This document shows, piece after piece, positions 56,762-64,000 of a stretch of DNA of 64,000 nucleotides. Made by a program: the position numbers and the translations under genes. How positions within the stretch are numbered: the stretch's first letter is position 1; each line of letters opens with the position of its first letter. Below the pieces are notes generated by a model. That model was not told the origin of the DNA, searched no databases, and saw only the letters and a list, made by a program, of their open reading frames with translations. Origin of the DNA: Rhodoblastus sp963704565 (GTDB taxonomy: Bacteria; Pseudomonadota; Alphaproteobacteria; Rhizobiales; Beijerinckiaceae); assembly GCA_963704565.1 (NCBI GenBank), contig OY969917.1:3596001-3660000 (forward strand). Direction: 5' to 3'.

Positions 56762-57065
56762 GTGCGCCATGGAAAGGCGCCGCTTTCCAGTGGGTGCAAG
56801 CCCCACTCGGCGACCGCTCCAGCCGAAAGCAACCGGAGCAGGCATGGAGGCAAGGAAATGTCTGAAGCCCCCGGGTAGCCGGTCACTTATAGGTGACGGC
56901 GCGAGTGTGCGGGCCGCAACGCGAGTGAACGCCGAGCAAGCCTCGAAAAGGAAGATGTGCAGGCCGACCCGACTGCCATTTCGGGGAAGGCTAATATGAC
57001 TGGATGAGATGAGCGATTCGCACGGGATTCCAGTGCGCGCCTATGGACGCCCTAAGACGGAAACC
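56762..57065 (+). mobile_element. 5' relic of a bacterial group II intron
   Basis: Begins GTGCGCC, fitting the 5' splice-site consensus GUGYG. Downstream blocks resemble group II intron domain I-III RNA: GGTGCAAGCCCCACT, GGAGGCAAGGAAATGTCTG, GGGTAGCCGGTCACTTATAG and GCAACGCGAGTGAACGCC followed by GAGCAAGCCTCG. A reverse-transcriptase gene and the AGCC-GTAT domain V hairpin are absent, as tRNA-Leu follows about 65 nt later. So only the front part survives. The right boundary is approximate. Confidence 0.6.
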
Positions 57066-57128
57066 ACATGCTTTCATTAGGTTTTTCAAGGCGTTCCGGA
57101 CGGTTTCGGACTGTCTTGGACGGCTTTT

Positions 57129-57213
57129 TGGTGCCCCTGGCCGGAATCGAACCAGCACTCCTTGCGGAACTCGATTTTGAGTCGAGCGCGTCTACCAATT
57201 CCGCCACAGGGGC
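57129..57213 (-). tRNA. tRNA-Leu (anticodon CAA)
   Basis: Minus strand: acceptor GCCCCTG pairs with CAGGGGC; D-arm TGGCGGAATTGGTAGACGC; anticodon arm CTCGA-CTCAAAA-TCGAG gives CAA; long variable arm TTCCGCAAGGAGT as in type II tRNAs; T-arm GCTGG-TTCGATT-CCGGC; discriminator A and encoded CCA. Decodes UUG. Confidence 0.95.
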
Positions 57214-57378
57214 TCGCCGGGGGAGCCCCGGAAGAGGCGCGAATATAGCGTGCGGCGTTGGTCCGTCAATCGCCCAGAGACGCGCGTTGCGTCATTTTTA
57301 GCATTCGTCGGCTAAACAGGGTTCTTGGCCCGGGGCGCGCGACGGTGTACCACGGTCGCGCCCGCAAAAGATCGGATC

Positions 57379-57963
57379 ATGATGTTCAAGAGGCTTTACG
57401 ACTGGACCCTGGCGCTGGCGGAAAGCCGGCATTCGACTCTGGCGCTCGCCGGAATCGCCTTCGCGGAAAGCTCGTTCTTTCCGCTGCCGCCGGACCTGAT
57501 CCTGCTGCCGATGTCGCTCGCCAGGCCGAACAAGGCCTGGTTCTATGCCGCCGTCTGCACCATTGCTTCGGTCACCGGCGGCGTGCTCGGCTATTTCATC
57601 GGCGCCGCGCTTTACAACTCCCTCGGCCAATATATCATCCATCTCTACGGCTATGGGTCGCGCCTCGATTCGTTGCGCGCCTTCTACGCCCATTGGGGCT
57701 GGGCCTTCATTCTGGTGAAGGGCCTGACGCCGATTCCCTTCAAGCTCGTCACCATCGTCAGCGGCCTGCTCGGCTATAATCTGCCGCTGTTCGTGCTGCT
57801 GGCGGCGATCACGCGCGGCGCGCGCTTTTTCCTCGTGGCGGCGGCGATGACTCATTTCGGCGATCCCATGCGGGTCTGGCTGGAAAAGCATTTCGCCTGG
57901 TTCGTCGTGACCCTGCTCGCCATTATCGTCGGCGGCTTCTGGACCGCCGCTCATCTGGTGTGA
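57379..57963 (+). CDS. DedA/YqaA-type (SNARE-associated) membrane protein
   Basis: 194 aa from ATG 57379 (second ATG at 57382). Motifs FAESSFFPLPPDLILLPMSLARP, GGVLGYFIGAALYNSLGQYII and FILVKGLTPIPFKLVTIVSGLLGYNLPLFVLLAAITRGARFFLVA match the VTT/DedA fold with its conserved reentrant loops. DedA-family proteins are lipid-flippase or scramblase candidates. The stop is 4 nt from the DsbB-like gene, one operon. Confidence 0.88.
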   Translation: MMFKRLYDWTLALAESRHSTLALAGIAFAESSFFPLPPDLILLPMSLARPNKAWFYAAVCTIASVTGGVLGYFIGAALYNSLGQYIIHLYGYGSRLDSLRAFYAHWGWAFILVKGLTPIPFKLVTIVSGLLGYNLPLFVLLAAITRGARFFLVAAAMTHFGDPMRVWLEKHFAWFVVTLLAIIVGGFWTAAHLV

Positions 57964-57967
57964 CGCC

Positions 57968-58504
57968 ATGACTCCTTTCGCCCGGCTCCGCGCCGCCCTC
58001 CGGCCCGAAACAGCCGCGCTGCTCGTTCTGGCGGCGGCGGCGGCGACGCTCGCCGGCGCCTGGACGTTTCAAGCCTTGGGCTTCCAGCCCTGCGAATTGT
58101 GCCTGATCGAGCGCTATCCCTATTACGCCTCGCTGCCTCTGGCGGCGGCGGCTTTTTTGCTCGCCCGCCACGCGCCGCCGCTTTTTTCGCGCGCGGCGCT
58201 GGGATTGATGGCCGTTTTTTTTCTCGCCGGCGCGGCGCTCGCGACCTATCACGCCGGGGTGGAGTTGAAATTCTGGCCGGGGCCGGCGGGTTGCACCGGC
58301 AATTTCGTCGCGGCGACCTCGGTCGAGGCTTTCCGGGCCCAGTTGGAGCATGTTCATGTCGTGCGCTGCGACACGCCAGCCCTGCGCATATTCGGCGTTT
58401 CGCTGGCGGGCTGGAATGTGCCGATCTCGCTCGCCATCGCCTTGGCCGCGTTTTTGGGGGCGACGGCGCCCAAAAAAAGCCTAAGCATATTCCCGAAAAG
58501 TTGA
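57968..58504 (+). CDS. DsbB-family disulfide bond formation protein
   Basis: 178 aa, four membrane helices. FQPCELCLIERYPYYASL carries the CxxC quinone-reactive pair. The second periplasmic loop has GCTGN...VVRCDTPALRIFGVSLAGWN with the second Cys pair. It re-oxidises DsbA-type proteins and passes electrons to quinone. The C-terminal codons (SLSIFPKS) come from a copy of the dispersed hairpin repeat that overlaps the gene end. A DsbA-like gene lies 4 kb downstream. Confidence 0.88.
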   Translation: MTPFARLRAALRPETAALLVLAAAAATLAGAWTFQALGFQPCELCLIERYPYYASLPLAAAAFLLARHAPPLFSRAALGLMAVFFLAGAALATYHAGVELKFWPGPAGCTGNFVAATSVEAFRAQLEHVHVVRCDTPALRIFGVSLAGWNVPISLAIALAAFLGATAPKKSLSIFPKS

Positions 58505-58553
58505 TAGACTTTTCGGACAAGAATATGCGGCAAAACAATGAAGTAACAGAGCG
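58483..58553 (-). repeat. Dispersed hairpin repeat, copy C (inverted, partial)
   Basis: Inverse of the right half of copy A: GCATATTCCCGAAAAGT-tgatag-ACTTTTCGGACAAGAATATGC. Compared with copy A the inner stem has G-C in place of A-T on both sides (CCGAAAAGT/ACTTTTCGG versus CCAAAAAGT/ACTTTTTGG), a compensatory change. The first part overlaps the end of the DsbB-like gene. Confidence 0.72.
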
Positions 58554-58582
58554 CGTTCGACTCTATGATTTGCGAGCGCGCT

Positions 58583-59461
58583 CTACGCGTCGCGACTCTT
58601 GTCGCCCAACACCGCGCTGAGCGGCATTCGCGCCGAGCCGGGGCGGAGCGGCTTTTGCTGGCTTTGGTGCGGCGCCCAGCCGGATGCCCAGACGATCTCG
58701 AAGGTTGCGCGGATTCGCCCGTCGGGGTCCGAATATTTTTCCGCATAAAGCGCGGCGGCGCGCAAAGCTACGTCGCGGCGCAAGGGGCGTCGGGCGCCGG
58801 CGGCCAGAACATTGGTCGCGCCCATGGCGCGCAGGTCGCGCATCAGGCCGAAGGCGCTTGAATAGCGCACGGTGAAGGCGTCGCAATCACTCACCGGCAA
58901 GGCGAATCCCGCGCGCTGCAACAGGCCGCCGAGATCGCGCAGATCGGCGAAAGGCGCGACGCGCGGGCTGGCGCCGCCCTCGATCTCGTCCTGCGCCTGG
59001 GCGAGGCAGAAGCGCAGTTCCGAAAGCGTCTGGCCGCCGATCGCGGCGGCGAGGAACAGGCCGTCCGGCGCGAGAATGCGGCGGACCTGGGCGAACACGC
59101 CGGGCAGGTCATTGGCGAATTGCAGGCTGAGCGCGCTGACCACGAGGTCGAAACTTTGCGGCGCGAAGGGCAAAGCCTCTTCGTCGGCGACCAGCGAGGG
59201 CGTGGCGTCGCTCGCGAGTTCGACGACCGGCGCCGCGCGCAAAACCAGCCGCCCCGGCGCGGCCAAAGCTTGCGAAATCGCCGGATGCGGCGAGCCCAGA
59301 TCGAGGGCGCGGGAAAAAGGCCGGCTGATCGGCGCGAGGCGAAAGGCGAGGTCTTCGGCCACGCGCGCGGCGAGAAAGTCGCAGGGCTCCTGGGCCCGCG
59401 CCGCGCGGGCGAGGCGCTTGCGCCATAGAGCGCGGTCGAAGATCAGCGGCGGCGTCGTCAC
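58583..59461 (-). CDS. SAM-dependent methyltransferase-like protein (NDUFAF5/BioC type)
   Basis: 292 aa. The start IFDRALWRKRLARAARAQEPCDFLAARVAEDLAFRL is diagnostic of the alphaproteobacterial homologues of NDUFAF5, the complex I assembly factor. A Rossmann core (RALDLGSPHPAISQAL; FDLVVSALSLQFANDLPGVFAQVRRILAPDGLFLAAAIGGQTLSELRFCLAQAQ) follows. The SAM loop departs from the canonical E/DxGxGxG. NDUFAF5 hydroxylates a complex I arginine, so the same activity is conceivable. Divergent from comF. Confidence 0.8.
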   Translation of the reverse strand: MTTPPLIFDRALWRKRLARAARAQEPCDFLAARVAEDLAFRLAPISRPFSRALDLGSPHPAISQALAAPGRLVLRAAPVVELASDATPSLVADEEALPFAPQSFDLVVSALSLQFANDLPGVFAQVRRILAPDGLFLAAAIGGQTLSELRFCLAQAQDEIEGGASPRVAPFADLRDLGGLLQRAGFALPVSDCDAFTVRYSSAFGLMRDLRAMGATNVLAAGARRPLRRDVALRAAALYAEKYSDPDGRIRATFEIVWASGWAPHQSQQKPLRPGSARMPLSAVLGDKSRDA

Positions 59462-59534
59462 GCGCCCCTTATGCGCCGAGGCGCGGCCGGCGTCAAAAGT
59501 CGCGCGACGCCGCGAAAAGGTTTAAGCTCAGGCC

Positions 59535-60335
59535 ATGTTCCGGCTGATCCCAGCGCCTTTCGCGGCGCCGAACTGGCTGAAAGACGGTGCGCTCGCCCTG
59601 AAAAAGGCCGGGGGGACGGCGCTCGACCTGATCTATCCGCCGACCTGCCTCGCCTGCCGCCGCGCGGTTTCCGAACATGGCGGCCTGTGCCCGCAATGCT
59701 GGCGCGCGATGCGTTTCATCGAGCGCCCCTATTGCGAGCGCCTCGGCACGCCGTTCGAGACCGATCCGGCGGCCGAAGCCGGGGGCCGGACAATCTCTGC
59801 CGCCGCGCTCGCCGACCCGCCGGTGTTCGCGCGGGCGCGGGCGGTGGCGCGTTTCGAGGACGGGCCGGCGAGGCAGCTCGTCCATCGCCTGAAATATTCC
59901 GACCGCGACGAACTGGCCGGGCCGATGGGCCTGTGGATGGCGCGCGCCGGCGCCGAGCTTTTGTCCGACGCCGACATGCTGGTCCCGATCCCGCTGCACT
60001 GGACGCGGCTGGCGCACCGGCGCTTCAATCAGGCGGCGGCGCTGGCGCGCGGGATCGAGAAATTTTCCGCCGTGCCGGTCGAGACCGGGCTTCTGGTCCG
60101 CGTCAAGCCGACGCCGCCGCAGGTCGGGCTGACCCGCCGCCTGCGCGCCCAGAACATCCAGGGGGCGTTCGCCGTGCCGCAAGCGCGCAAGATCGACGCC
60201 GAAGGACGCAAGATCGTGCTGGTTGACGATGTCATGACCTCTGGCGCGACGCTCAACGCGGCGGCCCGCGTCTTGCTGCGCGCCGGGGCGGAGCGGGTGG
60301 ACGCGCTGATTTTCGCGCGCGTGGTCACCGCGTGA
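59535..60335 (+). CDS. ComF family phosphoribosyltransferase-like protein
   Basis: 266 aa. An N-terminal zinc-finger-like double CxxC (YPPTCLACRRAVSEHGGLCPQCW, then CERLG), a middle VARFEDGPARQLVHRLKYSDRDELAGPMG, and a PRPP-binding loop in KIVLVDDVMTSGATLNAAARVLL. ComF proteins are linked to competence and DNA uptake; the enzyme reaction is unproven. ATG 59535 is the first good start. Confidence 0.88.
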   Translation: MFRLIPAPFAAPNWLKDGALALKKAGGTALDLIYPPTCLACRRAVSEHGGLCPQCWRAMRFIERPYCERLGTPFETDPAAEAGGRTISAAALADPPVFARARAVARFEDGPARQLVHRLKYSDRDELAGPMGLWMARAGAELLSDADMLVPIPLHWTRLAHRRFNQAAALARGIEKFSAVPVETGLLVRVKPTPPQVGLTRRLRAQNIQGAFAVPQARKIDAEGRKIVLVDDVMTSGATLNAAARVLLRAGAERVDALIFARVVTA

Positions 60336-60382
60336 CAAATCTGCCCATTGCCGGCGCGCCTCGGCCGATTTAAAAAAGCCCC

Positions 60383-60652
60383 ATGAAGAAGATCGAAATC
60401 TACACCACCGCGACCTGCCCCTACTGCATCCGCGCCAAGGCGCTGCTGAACAAGAAGGGCGCCGCTTTCGAGGAAATCAGGGTGGACATCAATCCCGCCT
60501 TGCGCCCGGAGATGGTCGAGCGCGCCTATGGGCGGACGACGGTGCCGCAGATTTTCATCGGCGACCTCCATATCGGGGGCTGCGACGATCTTCACGACCT
60601 GGACGACGCGGGCCAGCTCGATCTCCTTCTGTCGGCTTGCGGCCGGCCATGA
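60383..60652 (+). CDS. grxC: Glutaredoxin 3
   Basis: 89 aa. MKKIEIYTTATCPYCIRAKALLNKKG holds the CPYC active site, TTVPQIFIGDLHIGGCDDL the cis-proline and glutathione-binding residues. Cytoplasmic GSH-dependent disulfide reductase. Stop overlaps the next ATG (ATGA), so coupled with the DUF1178 gene, a common pairing in alphaproteobacteria. Confidence 0.95.
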   Translation: MKKIEIYTTATCPYCIRAKALLNKKGAAFEEIRVDINPALRPEMVERAYGRTTVPQIFIGDLHIGGCDDLHDLDDAGQLDLLLSACGRP

Positions 60653-61101
60653 TCCGCTTCGCCCTCGTCTGCGCCAATGGCCATGAATTCGAAAGCTGGT
60701 TCGCCAGCAACGAATCCTATGGCTTTCAGATCGCCAACAAGCTCGTCTCCTGCCCTTTTTGCAACGGGACCGAGATCGCCAAGGCGGTGATGGCGCCGGC
60801 GGTGGCGCGCGCGGATCGCGCGCCGTCGATAAAGCCGGTTGAAGCGCCGAAACAGAATGTCGCGCTGCTGGGCGAGGCCGATCGTGGCTTGCGGGAGATG
60901 GCGCGCGAGCTGAATCGGAAGATCGTGGCGGCGACCGTGGATGTGGGAACGGAATTCGCGCGCGAGGCCCGGCGCATCCACGACGGCGAGGCGCCCGAGC
61001 GGCCCATTCGCGGCCAGACCTCGGCGGAAGAGGCCCGCGCTTTGCTCGATGAAGGCGTCGCGATCATGCCGATGCCGGCGCCGCCCGAGGATCTGGGCTG
61101 A
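60649..61101 (+). CDS. DUF1178 family protein
   Basis: 150 aa from ATG 60649. MIRFALVCANGHEFESWFASNESYGFQ has the C-x-x-x-H start, VSCPFCNGTEIAKAVMAPAV a CxxC. Together they suggest a zinc-ribbon. GEAPERPIRGQTSAEEARALLDEGVAIMPMP is the conserved end. Function unknown; translationally coupled with grxC. Confidence 0.9.
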   Translation: MIRFALVCANGHEFESWFASNESYGFQIANKLVSCPFCNGTEIAKAVMAPAVARADRAPSIKPVEAPKQNVALLGEADRGLREMARELNRKIVAATVDVGTEFAREARRIHDGEAPERPIRGQTSAEEARALLDEGVAIMPMPAPPEDLG

Positions 61102-61137
61102 GCTATCGCTTTCCCTGCATCGGAACAGGAGCTTGGC

Positions 61138-62277
61138 ATGACGAGACAACCGCCCGCGCGGCCGGCGTCCTATGACAAGAAGGTCGCTATCGTCCTGCAG
61201 GGCGGCGGCGCGCTCGGCGCCTATCAGGCCGGCGTCTATGAGGCGCTCTCGGCCAGCGAATATCCGCCCGACTGGATCGCCGGCATTTCCATCGGCGCGA
61301 TCAACGCCGCGCTGATCGCCGGCAATGCGCCACAAAATCGGGTCGAGCGCCTGCGGGCCTTCTGGGACGAAGTGACGACCCCGGGCTTCCCGGCGCGGCC
61401 GGCCATGGGCGCTTTCGACGCGGCGGTGGGCCCGGCGAGCGCGGCTTTGTTCGGCCAGAACGGCTTTTTCACCCCGCGCCCGCCGCTGGCGCTGTGGTTC
61501 GGCTCCGGCGCGACCAGCTTTTACGACACCTCCGCCTTGCGCGCGACGCTCGAACGTCTGGTCGATTTCGACCGGATCAACAGCCGGGAAACCCGCTTTT
61601 CGGTCGGCGCGGTTCATGTCGAGACCGGGAATCTGGTTTATTTCGACAATGCGCGGATGAAGATCGGCCCCGAGCATGTGATGGCGAGCGGCGCTCTGCC
61701 GCCGGGTTTTCCGGCCATCGAAATCGGCGGCGAAGAATTCTGGGACGGCGGCCTGGTCTCCAACACGCCGCTGCAATATGTGGTCGAACAGGTTCCGCGC
61801 CGCAGCCGGCTGATCTTTCAGGTGGACCTGTTCGCGGCCCGCGGTCGCGCGCCCAAGACTCTCGGCGAGGTCGCGGAGCGCGAAAAAGACATCCGCTATT
61901 CGAGCCGCACCCGCGCCGTGACCGACACGATCCGGCGCGAGCATGACGTGCGCCACAATATCAACGAGCTGTTGGAGCGGCTGCCGCCGGAGCTGCGCGA
62001 GCTGCCGGCGTCGAAATGGCTTTATGATTTCGGCTGCGTGACGACCATGGACATAGCGCATCTGATCTATCGCCCCGGGGCGCCGCAGGGGGCGACCAAG
62101 GATTTCGACTTCGGTCGGCAGGCGATGGAGACGCGCTGGCAGGCGGGCCTGACGGATGCCCAGGCCACGCTCGCGGCTTCGCCCTGGCTCACGCCGATGG
62201 ACAAGGACAAGGGCGCGCGCACCTTCGATGTGCGGCGCGCGGCGGGGAAGCCCGAGCGCGACAGCCGGAAGATGTGA
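61138..62277 (+). CDS. Patatin-like phospholipase family protein
   Basis: 379 aa. VAIVLQGGGALGAYQAGVYEAL is the oxyanion loop, GISIGAINAALIAGN the nucleophile Ser (GxSxG), EEFWDGGLVSNTPL the catalytic Asp (DGG). The ~150-residue tail (FQVDLFAARGRAPKTLGEVAEREKDIRYSSRTR...MDIAHLIYRP) matches DUF3734 found with bacterial patatins. The tail is often seen in PHB-producing alphaproteobacteria, so a PHB- or lipid-related hydrolase is likely. Confidence 0.9.
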   Translation: MTRQPPARPASYDKKVAIVLQGGGALGAYQAGVYEALSASEYPPDWIAGISIGAINAALIAGNAPQNRVERLRAFWDEVTTPGFPARPAMGAFDAAVGPASAALFGQNGFFTPRPPLALWFGSGATSFYDTSALRATLERLVDFDRINSRETRFSVGAVHVETGNLVYFDNARMKIGPEHVMASGALPPGFPAIEIGGEEFWDGGLVSNTPLQYVVEQVPRRSRLIFQVDLFAARGRAPKTLGEVAEREKDIRYSSRTRAVTDTIRREHDVRHNINELLERLPPELRELPASKWLYDFGCVTTMDIAHLIYRPGAPQGATKDFDFGRQAMETRWQAGLTDAQATLAASPWLTPMDKDKGARTFDVRRAAGKPERDSRKM

Positions 62278-62309
62278 GGCGGCGGGGGCGCGCAGCTTCG
62301 TCACAACAA

Positions 62310-62417
62310 CGTCATGGCCGCGCTTTTCGCGGGCGTCCACGCCGTGCGGAGCAGCAGACGATAGGGGTTGGCCCGCAGGCGTCGCGTGGATGGCCGGGAC
62401 GACGCCCGGCCATGACG
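62310..62417. repeat. Palindromic intergenic element (CGTCATGGCCG type)
   Basis: CGTCATGGCCG (62310-62320) and CGGCCATGACG (62407-62417) are exact reverse complements; an inner ATGGCCGGG/CCCGGCCAT hairpin sits at 62390-62413. This resembles rhizobial intergenic palindromes containing GGCCGGG...CCCGGCC. Occupies much of the 299-nt gap between the patatin and DsbA-like genes. Confidence 0.6.
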
Positions 62418-62576
62418 GTCCCAATCGATCCGCGTTGACCTGAGCAGGGGGCCAAGATTGCGCGACATCACCATCGCGCGACATTACGATTGCGCAACTC
62501 GAGCCATGGACTTCGTCGGCGTTCTCGATCAGTTTGCGCGGCGAATCGCCTTGCGTCCCAATACCGGAGCTTTTTC

Positions 62577-63215
62577 ATGAACCGCCGCGCTCTTCTTCGT
62601 CTGGCCGCTCTTCGTCTAGCCACCTTGGGCCTGGCGCTTCAGGCCGTTTCGCCCGCTTTCGCCGACGACGGCAAGATCGACGTGGAGGCGATCCTCAACG
62701 ATCCGGCGGCGCCGGTCGGCGGCAATCCGAAGGGCGACGTCACCATCGTCGCCTTCCTCGACTATAATTGCCCGTTCTGCAAAAAGGCGACGCCGGAGCT
62801 GGACAAGCTGGTCAAGGCCGACGGCCATATCAGGCTGATTTACAAGGATTGGCCGATCCTCACTGAAGCTTCGGTCTATGGCGCGCATCTGGCGCTGGCC
62901 GCGAAATATCAAGGCAAATACGAGCGGGTCCACAATGCGCTGATGGCCGTGCCCGGCCGCCGCAACGGCGAGGAAATCATGCTCGGGGCGGTCAAGACTT
63001 CAGGCGTCGACATGGGCCGGCTCAACGCCGATCTCAAGGCGCATGACGCGGATATTGCCGCGCTGATCAAGCGCAATGGCGAACAGGCCCAGGCGCTCGG
63101 CCTGGAGGGCACGCCGGTCTTTCTGATCGGGCCGTTCAAGGTCGCCGCCGCGCTCGATTACGCGGATTTCAAGAAGGTCGTCGGCCAAGTTCGCGCAGCG
63201 CAAAAGGCGAAATGA
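62577..63215 (+). CDS. DsbA-family thiol:disulfide protein, periplasmic
   Basis: 212 aa from ATG 62577 (MNRRALLRLAALRLATLGLALQAVSPAFAD, signal peptide), CCGGAG upstream. FLDYNCPFCKKATPELDKL has the CPFC active site. LEGTPVFLIGPF holds the cis-proline loop typical of DsbA/DsbG-like proteins. GNPKGDVTIVAFLDY marks the Com1-like subgroup of alphaproteobacteria. Probably oxidises or isomerises secreted proteins, possibly with the DsbB-like protein. Confidence 0.9.
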   Translation: MNRRALLRLAALRLATLGLALQAVSPAFADDGKIDVEAILNDPAAPVGGNPKGDVTIVAFLDYNCPFCKKATPELDKLVKADGHIRLIYKDWPILTEASVYGAHLALAAKYQGKYERVHNALMAVPGRRNGEEIMLGAVKTSGVDMGRLNADLKAHDADIAALIKRNGEQAQALGLEGTPVFLIGPFKVAAALDYADFKKVVGQVRAAQKAK

Positions 63216-63269
63216 GCCGCGCGGCGCAAAAGGCGCAATGATCCGCGCAACGCAAAAGGCGCGATGAGC
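63192..63269 (+). repeat. 26-bp tandem triplication across the DsbA-like gene stop
   Basis: Units of 26 nt begin at 63192, 63218 and 63244. Each carries CGCAAAAGGCG followed by (A/C/G)(A)ATGA. The first is the gene's last codons and stop; the others are downstream copies. Confidence 0.8.
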
Positions 63270-63310
63270 CGTCCCGCGCGGCGGCGGGACGGATCGGCGG
63301 ACGCCTGAAT

Positions 63311-63505
63311 TCAGTTCTTGGGCGTCGGGCAGGTGCTGAGGCCGAGGATGCTGTAAAGCGGGCACATGCCGACGGCGCCGGTGACCAGCGGAACCACGCC
63401 GATCCATCCCCACACGCCGACCTTGCCGGTGAAGGCAAGGCCGATCAAAACCAAGCCGACGATCACGCGCAATGCGCGATCCACAGTTCCCTCATTCACT
63501 TTCAT
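63311..63505 (-). CDS. DUF2892 (YgaP-type) inner membrane protein
   Basis: 64 aa from ATG 63505 with GGAGGGCG upstream; MKVNEGTVDRALRVIVGLVLIGLAF then two helices and VPLVTGAVGMCPLYSILGLSTCPTPKN. The D-R-x-x-R start and the G-x-CP-x-Y-x-x-G-x-x-T-C end are the DUF2892 signature. In other proteins this domain is linked to rhodanese; here it stands alone. Confidence 0.88.
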   Translation of the reverse strand: MKVNEGTVDRALRVIVGLVLIGLAFTGKVGVWGWIGVVPLVTGAVGMCPLYSILGLSTCPTPKN

Positions 63506-63566
63506 CTGGCGCCCTCCTGTTATCCTGGAGCGGCTCGCCCGCCGCCCATGGCGAAAGCCTAGTCGA

Positions 63567-63731
63567 ATTCCCTTGCCGCCGATAGATGCGCCAACCACGC
63601 GGGCCGTGTTCAATGCCGCTGTTGCGGCCGGCGGCGCGGTCTGGGATCATTCGGCCATGGTGCGCGTTATGCAAAAGCTGGCCGATGGCGAAATCGGGCA
63701 GAAACAGGCGAGGGTAGGGCGCGATGGATGA
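63567..63731 (+). pseudogene. 3' remnant of 2-hydroxy-3-oxopropionate reductase (glxR)
   Basis: The frame IPLPPIDAPTTRAVFNAAVAAGGAVWDHSAMVRVMQKLA (about 50 aa) corresponds to the C-terminal end of tartronate-semialdehyde reductases (P-L-x-x-x...F-N-A...G-G...DHSA-x-x-x...E). The rest of the enzyme is missing, replaced upstream by the DUF2892 gene. It ends 8 nt into the glycerate kinase ATG context. Assignment by motif and context. Confidence 0.55.
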
Positions 63732-64000
63732 GCGCGCGCTGTTGAGAAAAATGTTCGACGCGGCGGTGGCCGCCGCCGCGCCCGCTCTCGTCGTGCCGCC
63801 GCATCTGCCCGCGCCGCCGCCTGGGCGCACGATCGTCGTCGGCGCCGGCAAGGCCGCCGCGTCGATGGCCCGCGCGGTGGATGCGAACTGGCCCGCCGAC
63901 AAGCCGCTGAGCGGCCTTGTCGTCACCCGCTATGGCTATGGCGTCGGCAAGCTCGACCGCATCGAAGTGGTCGAGGCGAGCCATCCGGTCCCCGACGAAG
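63724..64000 (+). CDS. Glycerate 2-kinase (GckA/TtuD type, DUF4147), partial at window end
   Basis: 92 codons visible from ATG 63724: MDERALLRKMFDAAVAAAAPALVVPPHLP, the nucleotide-binding-like GRTIVVGAGKAAASMARAVDANW, and GLVVTRYGYGVGKLDRIEVVEASHPVPDE. This is the N-terminus of MOFRL-type glycerate kinases that act in the glyoxylate/tartronate and serine pathways. Placement right behind the glxR remnant fits a former glxR-glycerate kinase operon. Confidence 0.85.
   Translation, partial: MDERALLRKMFDAAVAAAAPALVVPPHLPAPPPGRTIVVGAGKAAASMARAVDANWPADKPLSGLVVTRYGYGVGKLDRIEVVEASHPVPDE

Overview
The window is high-GC DNA from an alphaproteobacterium. Several features point to Hyphomicrobiales, perhaps near Beijerinckiaceae/Methylocystaceae: class I lysyl-tRNA synthetase, C4-pathway 5-aminolevulinate synthase, two phasins, Omp25/31-like barrels, CtrA-type boxes, and a tRNA-His with A73 and no G-1. 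The species cannot be named. About 60 protein genes, two tRNAs, two copies of an IS630-family element and several repeat families are supported. No CRISPR array, rRNA or prophage is visible.

Layout. 0-6 kb: partial cellulose-synthase-like glycosyltransferase, lysK, a DUF952-pyrD-DUF938 run. 6-10 kb: higBA toxin-antitoxin pair, small membrane proteins, a GT4 glycosyltransferase, a LuxR-type response regulator. 10-20.6 kb: hemA, a lytic transglycosylase, a DUF4139 protein, a low-GC pair (HTH/DUF433-like protein plus PIN-like protein), an aminotransferase, rpoH, a conserved membrane protein, purA. 21-27 kb: two outer-membrane barrels and a large PAS histidine kinase, each with a CtrA-type box about 65-75 nt upstream of its start, then two phasin genes behind a promoter that overlaps a perfect inverted repeat. 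27-30 kb: tRNA-His and a decaying TolB/cyclase-like gene split by IS630 copy 1. 30-42 kb: purU, a YhaO/YhaN (SbcDC-like) nuclease pair, TrpB2, a nitrilase-family amidase and TlpA-like thioredoxin, then a Crp/Fnr regulator divergent from nnrS, followed by a lone QueA-barrel protein and a Cys-rich protein with an in-frame stop. 42-50.5 kb: complete kdpFABCDE high-affinity K+ uptake locus with an extra 27-aa membrane peptide. 50.5-57.2 kb: accessory region with IS630 copy 2 inside a dispersed repeat, an AhpD-like protein, Sel1, HdeD, M50 protease and DUF389 genes, a group II intron relic, and tRNA-Leu(CAA). 57-64 kb: DedA-like, DsbB-like, methyltransferase, ComF, grxC, DUF1178, patatin, DsbA-like, DUF2892, a glxR remnant and a glycerate kinase running off the end.

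Themes. Potassium homeostasis (kdp), redox/thiol chemistry (TlpA-like, DsbA-like, DsbB-like, GrxC, AhpD-like), nitric oxide response (Crp/Fnr + NnrS), PHB granule biology (phasins, possibly the patatin) and envelope/cell-cycle control (CtrA boxes). The least explained items are the hairpin-forming dispersed repeat with compensatory changes between copies, the group II intron 5' relic, the HTH/DUF433-PIN pair, and the QueA-barrel/Cys-rich pair beside nnrS.
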